Below are positions 13,890-16,859 of a DNA stretch of 16,859 nucleotides, in pieces. The notes below the pieces were generated by a model, which saw nothing but the letters and a program-made list of their open reading frames with translations, made no database searches and had not been told where the DNA came from. Position numbers and translations under genes: made by a program. The stretch's first letter is position 1. Each line of letters opens with the position of its first letter. Source of the DNA: an uncultured Bacilli bacterium (GTDB taxonomy: Bacteria > Bacillota_I > Bacilli_A > RF39 > UBA660); assembly GCA_934120635.1 (NCBI GenBank), contig CAKOUR010000020.1:1-16859 (forward strand), given 5' to 3'.

Positions 13890-14450
13890 TTATTTATTGT
13901 TATGTGCGTCTTTCTTAAATTTATTTAACATTTTTGCTATTAATACTACTGTTTCGTTTGAATCTAATCTATTTCCGTCACCGCCATTATTTATAAAATC
14001 ATTCCATTCTTCAAGTGCTATATCTATAGTATTATTATTAATTTTATCTTTAAATATAGTTAGTGCTGTATTTTTATAATTCATTAAAGATACTGCTCCT
14101 AAAGCTTTATAATAAGATTTTTCAGGAATATTAGATTTTTTATAAAAATCTAAGGCCATTTTATCATTTACTTCTCTTGGGTTATTTAATATTATCTTAT
14201 TGCATCTATAAATTGTTGTTGCTCCTTCTATTTTTATATTGTCTGCAGCATATGGAACTTCTACATCATATATGATGTTTCCTCTATGTAACCATCTAAT
14301 GATACAAGTTTCATCTGCATAATTAAATCCTCCAAAATCTTTTCCGTTTTTTGCTGAAGGATTCCAATTATTTGCAACATTAATTTCTCCAATTTTATAC
14401 TCAAAATTTGCTCCTTTATTGCCAAACATTACTTTTACAAATTTACTCAT
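13890..14450 (-). CDS. Conserved protein of unknown function (YDVEVP/GATTIYR type)
   Basis: The 186-residue soluble protein has an N-terminal beta-rich domain with VKVMFGNKGANFEYKIGE, FGGFNYADETCIIRWLHRG (39-57), YDVEVP (61-66) and EGATTIYRCNKIIL (75-88). A helical segment follows (MALDFYKKSNIPEKSYYKAL, 98-117). The pattern 'F..ared...w...g..iydVevP......yr.nkiil.nPr' is one I associate with uncharacterised domains of bacteria and large viruses (DUF7666-like), often fused to repeats. No enzyme motif is visible. It overlaps the small upstream gene by 8 nt (ATGAGTAA) and has only a weak ribosome site (GTGGA), so translation is probably coupled. Confidence 0.7.
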   Translation of the reverse strand: MSKFVKVMFGNKGANFEYKIGEINVANNWNPSAKNGKDFGGFNYADETCIIRWLHRGNIIYDVEVPYAADNIKIEGATTIYRCNKIILNNPREVNDKMALDFYKKSNIPEKSYYKALGAVSLMNYKNTALTIFKDKINNNTIDIALEEWNDFINNGGDGNRLDSNETVVLIAKMLNKFKKDAHNNK

Positions 14451-14607
14451 TATAATTCCACTCTTCTTTCATCATCTGATATATTTTTTGTTTTTCTTCT
14501 TTTGTAAAAATATCTTTTTGACATTTAAATTTACTATTTGACCATTTCCAAAAATTATATCCAAAATGTTTATCTTTATAAATCTTATTAAATAATTTAA
14601 GGTCCAT
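14443..14607 (-). CDS. Small basic aromatic protein, first gene of the accessory operon
   Basis: A 54-residue frame runs from ATG 14607 (GAGTGTGAT about 5 nt upstream) to a TAA overlapping the start of the next gene by 8 nt. It encodes MDLKLFNKIYKDKHFGYNFW, then KWSNSKFKCQKDIFTKEEKQ and KIYQMMKEEWNYNE. It is rich in Lys, Tyr, Phe and Trp, with one Cys and a helical C-terminal half. The precise stop/start overlap, repeated elsewhere in this window, and the lack of any other function for the segment make it a likely real gene. Function is unknown. Upstream, TATAAG near 14620 is a poor -10, so the operon promoter is not clear. Confidence 0.65.
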   Translation of the reverse strand: MDLKLFNKIYKDKHFGYNFWKWSNSKFKCQKDIFTKEEKQKIYQMMKEEWNYNE

Positions 14608-14680
14608 TTTTATCACACTCTCTTATATTGGATTTTTAAGATTCATGATTAAAGTTCTTATCAGTATTTTTCGTTTATAG

Positions 14681-14701
14681 AAAAAAGAGGTCTATTCCCC
14701 T
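14681..14701 (-). terminator. Intrinsic terminator of the hydroxyacyl-CoA dehydrogenase gene
   Basis: On the minus strand AGGGG (complement of 14697-14701) pairs with CCTCT (complement of 14686-14690) around a 6-nt loop, followed by six T. The hairpin includes the stop codon of the gene and separates it from the accessory operon. Confidence 0.7.
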
Positions 14702-15645
14702 TTGTTATCGTATTTATAGAAACCTTCTTTTGTGGATTTACCTAATTTTCCTTCATCGATATATTTTTTTAGTAATTTAGACATTCCTTTGAAGTTATAA
14801 GGAGCTAGGAAGGATGGGATTTTTACATACATTTGAACAATGTCATAGGCTGTTTTTAGACCTACGGTATCTAGTATTTGGAATGGTCCTTCTGGGGCTC
14901 CTGTTCCTAGTGTCCAGGCTGTATCAATGCTAACGGGGTCAGATATTTCATTTACTAGTAAGTCTAGGGCTGAGAATAGAAATGGAATTAACATAGAATT
15001 TAATAAATAACCTGACTTTTCCTTATGCAATGGTAATGGAATCATATTTATTTCTTTGGCAAAATTTATAACTTCATCAAAGTATTTATTTTCTGTTGTT
15101 TCATGTTTCATGACTTCGGCTGTATTATTTTTCCAAATGGAGTTAGCAAAGTGTAAGGCTAAAAATTTGGTTGGTCTTCCTGTATATTTGGCAAGGCGAC
15201 TTGGTAGCATGGTAGAAGAATTGGTGACTAGAATTGTTTTTTCTGGTAGTAATGGAGACATTTTTTGATATAATTCTTTTTTGGCATTAAAGTCTTCAGA
15301 CATAGATTCGATTACTAAGTCAGCATCTTCTACAGATTTTTTCATATCTAATTCTAGTTTAATATTTTGGAATGCTTCTTCTACTTTTTTAAGGCATTCT
15401 TCTTTGTTAAATTCATCTTTTAAAGCGATACCTCGACACCAATTATTTAGGGTTTTTCCTTCGGGTTTATCCATTAGTTCTATTGCTTCTATATAGCTTT
15501 TTCTTAAATTTTCTAGTTTTGGTTTTGTTCTTTCGATACTACTTTTGCTTCGTAGCCATATTGTTACATTAAATCCACAGTAAGCCGATTGGAAGGCAAT
15601 TTGGGAGCCTAATATACCTCCACCTATTATTGTTATATTTTTCAT
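14692..15645 (-). CDS. 3-hydroxyacyl-CoA dehydrogenase
   Basis: The 317-residue NAD-dependent enzyme interconverts 3-hydroxyacyl-CoA and 3-ketoacyl-CoA. The Rossmann motif IGGGILGSQIA (7-17) binds NAD. The active-site set is complete: Ser144 in TNSSTMLPS, His165 in LALHFANS, Glu177 in AEVM and Asn216 in YLLNSM, with spacing matching the family (S-21-H-12-E). The helical C-terminal domain ends with LGKSTKEGFYKYDNKGE. Residues 54-100 form a longer linker than usual before DADLVIES. No thiolase, crotonase or acyl-CoA dehydrogenase gene is nearby, so a role in butyrate or fatty-acid metabolism cannot be assigned from context. AAAGGAG precedes ATG 15645. It is monocistronic between its own promoter and terminator. 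Confidence 0.93.
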   Translation of the reverse strand: MKNITIIGGGILGSQIAFQSAYCGFNVTIWLRSKSSIERTKPKLENLRKSYIEAIELMDKPEGKTLNNWCRGIALKDEFNKEECLKKVEEAFQNIKLELDMKKSVEDADLVIESMSEDFNAKKELYQKMSPLLPEKTILVTNSSTMLPSRLAKYTGRPTKFLALHFANSIWKNNTAEVMKHETTENKYFDEVINFAKEINMIPLPLHKEKSGYLLNSMLIPFLFSALDLLVNEISDPVSIDTAWTLGTGAPEGPFQILDTVGLKTAYDIVQMYVKIPSFLAPYNFKGMSKLLKKYIDEGKLGKSTKEGFYKYDNKGE

Positions 15646-15673
15646 CTATTTTCTCCTTTCGATATTTAACTAA

Positions 15674-15702
15674 AGAATACTATATTTTGGAATTGTTGTA
15701 AA
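15674..15702 (-). promoter_or_regulatory. Promoter of the hydroxyacyl-CoA dehydrogenase gene
   Basis: TTTACA (complement of 15697-15702) and TATTCT (complement of 15674-15679) are 17 nt apart on the minus strand. The -10 is imperfect (4 of 6), but distance to the start codon is appropriate. Confidence 0.5.
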
Positions 15703-15802
15703 TAATGGGGCAATTTATTTTTTTATTTTACATTTGTTTTTACAATGATTAGTAGAGAATACTGATAGGGATAGAGGGTAATGTTTTAATATTTTTCTAA
15801 AG

Positions 15803-15836
15803 AAAAGAAGTATCTTTTTTGTTCGGTACTTCTTTT
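15803..15836 (-). terminator. Intrinsic terminator of the holin-like gene
   Basis: A perfect 10-bp inverted repeat AAAAGAAGTA (15803-15812) / TACTTCTTTT (15827-15836) lies 20 bp beyond the holin-like stop codon. The minus-strand tail is TTTTCTTTAG, a modest T tract. Its core is nearly the same as the terminator at 1162-1215. Confidence 0.7.
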
Positions 15837-15856
15837 ATAAAGATAATAATTATAGT

Positions 15857-16105
15857 TTATTTTTTTAGTAGGTTTTTTATATTTTTTATAAGATCATAAG
15901 TGCCTCCGGCACCTAAGCCAATTGAGATAATTACTAGATTAATATCTTTGGTCATTAAATAGTAAATGGTTCCTGAGATAAGGCCGATGGCTAAATTTTG
16001 AATGGGAATTAGTTTATTATTGAACCATGGTAATTTTTTTGCAATAAAGCCACAAATAAATGTTACTATGATAGTGACTGTTCCTATAATTGTAGATATA
16101 TCCAT
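15857..16105 (-). CDS. Phage holin-like small membrane protein
   Basis: The 82-residue protein has two to three hydrophobic stretches: ISTIIGTVTIIVTFICGFIA (3-22), IPIQNLAIGLISGTIYYLM (about 33-51) and LVIISIGLGAGGTYDLI (about 56-72). A Lys-rich tail NIKNLLKK follows. The combination 'K.IP..nl.iG...G..y......i..GL.aGGtYDLIKN' resembles the Phage_holin_5_2 type family. Holins permeabilise membranes for endolysins, but many Bacillota carry such genes outside prophages. No endolysin or phage genes are nearby. ATG 16105 (AAAGGA about 10 nt upstream) is chosen over the GTG at 16123. It is transcribed away from the collagen-like gene and has its own terminator. Confidence 0.75.
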   Translation of the reverse strand: MDISTIIGTVTIIVTFICGFIAKKLPWFNNKLIPIQNLAIGLISGTIYYLMTKDINLVIISIGLGAGGTYDLIKNIKNLLKK

Positions 16106-16206
16106 ATAATCAAATCCTTTCACTATATTTTATAAAGGATTCTTAATTCTTTATAATTGAAAAGTATATTTATTTTAACTTTTTTTCTTTTATTATAAAT
16201 GAACTA

Positions 16207-16234
16207 ACGTTATTTTGGATTATTACATATGATA
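16207..16234 (+). promoter_or_regulatory. Possible mother-cell (sigma-K/E-type) promoter of the collagen-like gene
   Basis: CATATGATA at 16226-16234 is a perfect CATAnnnTA, the -10 consensus of the sporulation sigma factors E and K. An AC dinucleotide 17 nt upstream (16207-16208) fits the minimal sigma-K -35. The RNA would begin just before AAAGGAG (16241-16247). The short consensus means chance is possible. Confidence 0.45.
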
Positions 16235-16254
16235 TGATAGAAAGGAGATTTTAT

Positions 16255-16859
16255 ATGGGTTGTTTTGATAAAGCAATAAAAAAAATTCAGGAAGATAATT
16301 GTAAAACTAGATATATTTGTTGTATTGGACCGACTGGGCCGACTGGGCCTGCTGGTGGTGTAATAGGACCTACTGGGCCGACTGGACCTCAAGGAGAAAG
16401 AGGCTTGCAAGGTTTAATTGGACCTACCGGAGCTCAAGGTATTCAAGGTATTCAAGGTGTTCCTGGGCCGACTGGGGCAACTGGGCCACAAGGAGTTCAA
16501 GGTATCCAAGGTATTCAAGGAAATATAGGACCTACCGGACCGACTGGACCGACTGGACCGACTGGACCTACTGGACCTACTGGACCGACTGGTCCTCAAG
16601 GGGAAGCTGGTGTGCAAGGTATTGCTGGAGCAATTGGTCCGACTGGACCTACTGGTCCTCAAGGTGAGGCTGGTGCGCAAGGTGTTGCTGGAGCAATTGG
16701 TCCGACTGGACCTACTGGACCTCAAGGGGAGGCTGGTGCGCAAGGTGTTGCTGGAGCAATTGGTCCGACTGGACCTACTGGACCTCAAGGGGAAGCTGGT
16801 GTGCAAGGTATTGCTGGAGCAATTGGTCCGACTGGACCTACTGGTCCTCAAGGTGAGGC
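16255..16859 (+). CDS. Collagen-like repeat protein, exosporium (BclA) type, C-terminus cut off
   Basis: ATG 16255 follows AAAGGAG by 7 nt and the frame is open to the window end (201 codons). The first 23 residues (MGCFDKAIKKIQEDNCKTRY, then ICC) are short, with four cysteines and no signal peptide. From residue 24 the protein is an unbroken Gly-X-Y series: GPT triplets, GPQGERG, GIQ repeats, then a 21-residue unit GEAGVQGIAGAIGPTGPTGP plus Q. Such GPT-rich triple-helix proteins form the hair-like filaments of the exosporium in Bacillus (BclA) and occur in Clostridium spores. Cys-rich starts can crosslink to the spore surface. A sporulation-type -10 lies upstream. The C-terminal globular domain, if present, is outside the window. 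Confidence 0.88.
   Translation, partial: MGCFDKAIKKIQEDNCKTRYICCIGPTGPTGPAGGVIGPTGPTGPQGERGLQGLIGPTGAQGIQGIQGVPGPTGATGPQGVQGIQGIQGNIGPTGPTGPTGPTGPTGPTGPTGPQGEAGVQGIAGAIGPTGPTGPQGEAGAQGVAGAIGPTGPTGPQGEAGAQGVAGAIGPTGPTGPQGEAGVQGIAGAIGPTGPTGPQGE
16573..16859 (+). repeat. 63-bp tandem repeats in the collagen-like gene
   Basis: Units begin at 16573, 16636, 16699, 16762 and 16825 (last one incomplete), exactly 63 bp apart. Each encodes GPT GPT GPQ GEA G(V/A)Q G(I/V)A GAI. Units 1 and 4 share GVQGIA and units 2 and 3 share GAQGVA, with synonymous differences such as GGTCCT/GGACCT and GGTGAG/GGGGAG/GGGGAA. Three or more near-identical units make copy-number change by slippage or recombination likely. 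Confidence 0.95.

Noticed and set aside
13843..14079. Plus-strand 78-codon hydrophobic frame
   Set aside because: Antisense to two minus-strand genes with ribosome sites and coupling overlaps; no start signal of its own.
15056..15496. Two plus-strand frames (15056-15268 and 15281-15496)
   Set aside because: Antisense to the intact 3-hydroxyacyl-CoA dehydrogenase with all catalytic residues on the other strand.
16317..16851. Long open frames overlapping the collagen-like gene: plus strand 16317-16667 (Trp/Asp/Tyr-rich) and minus strand 16414-16851 (Ser/Arg-rich)
   Set aside because: They are other-frame readings of the Gly-X-Y repeat; frame 16255 has a ribosome site, a sensible start and the collagen pattern.
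16573..16859. Regular 63-bp periodicity that might suggest a CRISPR array
   Set aside because: There are no variable spacers; the whole unit repeats and is in frame with the Gly-X-Y coding sequence.

Overview
The window comes from a very AT-rich, low-GC Gram-positive (Bacillota) chromosome. Shine-Dalgarno sites are strong (GGAGG-type), promoters are sigma-A-like and intrinsic terminators are common. Two CotF-type coat proteins and a collagen-like protein of the exosporium type suggest an endospore former. The order cca - ypmB-like - dnaD - nth is a shortened version of the Bacillus subtilis neighbourhood, so I favour a small-genome gut relative of Bacilli/Erysipelotrichia (RF39-like). That placement is an inference. 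TGA appears to be used as a stop.

Layout. (1) 1-1019, minus: 3'-truncated conserved protein with a TGWCTA motif. (2) 1220-1763, minus: two overlapping spore-coat genes. (3) 1834-4743, minus: housekeeping block nth, dnaD, ypmB-like (promoter 3557-3585) and, as a separate unit, cca. (4) 5055-7658, plus: SOS-type unit with a LexA-like box, a Y-family DNA polymerase carrying a sliding-clamp-binding motif, and an overlapping gene of unknown function. (5) 7829-9988, plus: tex. (6) 9989-10305: compact single-gene tRNA-Gly(GCC) unit with consensus promoter and terminator. The tRNA has an unusual D-loop/T-loop pair and is flanked by segments complementary to its own two halves. (7) 10306-11200, minus: a nuclease-like gene behind a leader with a hairpin and an intrinsic terminator placed just before its ribosome binding site. 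(8) 11485-14607, minus: six tightly packed or overlapping accessory genes (small protein, conserved unknown, unknown, Nudix hydrolase, ADP-ribosyltransferase-like protein, membrane protein). (9) 14692-15645, minus: 3-hydroxyacyl-CoA dehydrogenase. (10) 15857-16105, minus: holin-like membrane protein. (11) 16255-end, plus: collagen-like protein with 63-bp repeats, running off the window.

How parts work together. The polymerase and its overlapping partner are probably one DNA-damage-inducible, translationally coupled unit. In the accessory operon, a Nudix hydrolase and a putative NAD-using transferase are joined by an 8-nt stop/start overlap, which suggests joint action in nucleotide or ADP-ribose chemistry. 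This link, the nuclease-like gene with its attenuator-type leader, and the tRNA locus are the least conventional parts of the window. Functions of these accessory genes come from motif reading only.
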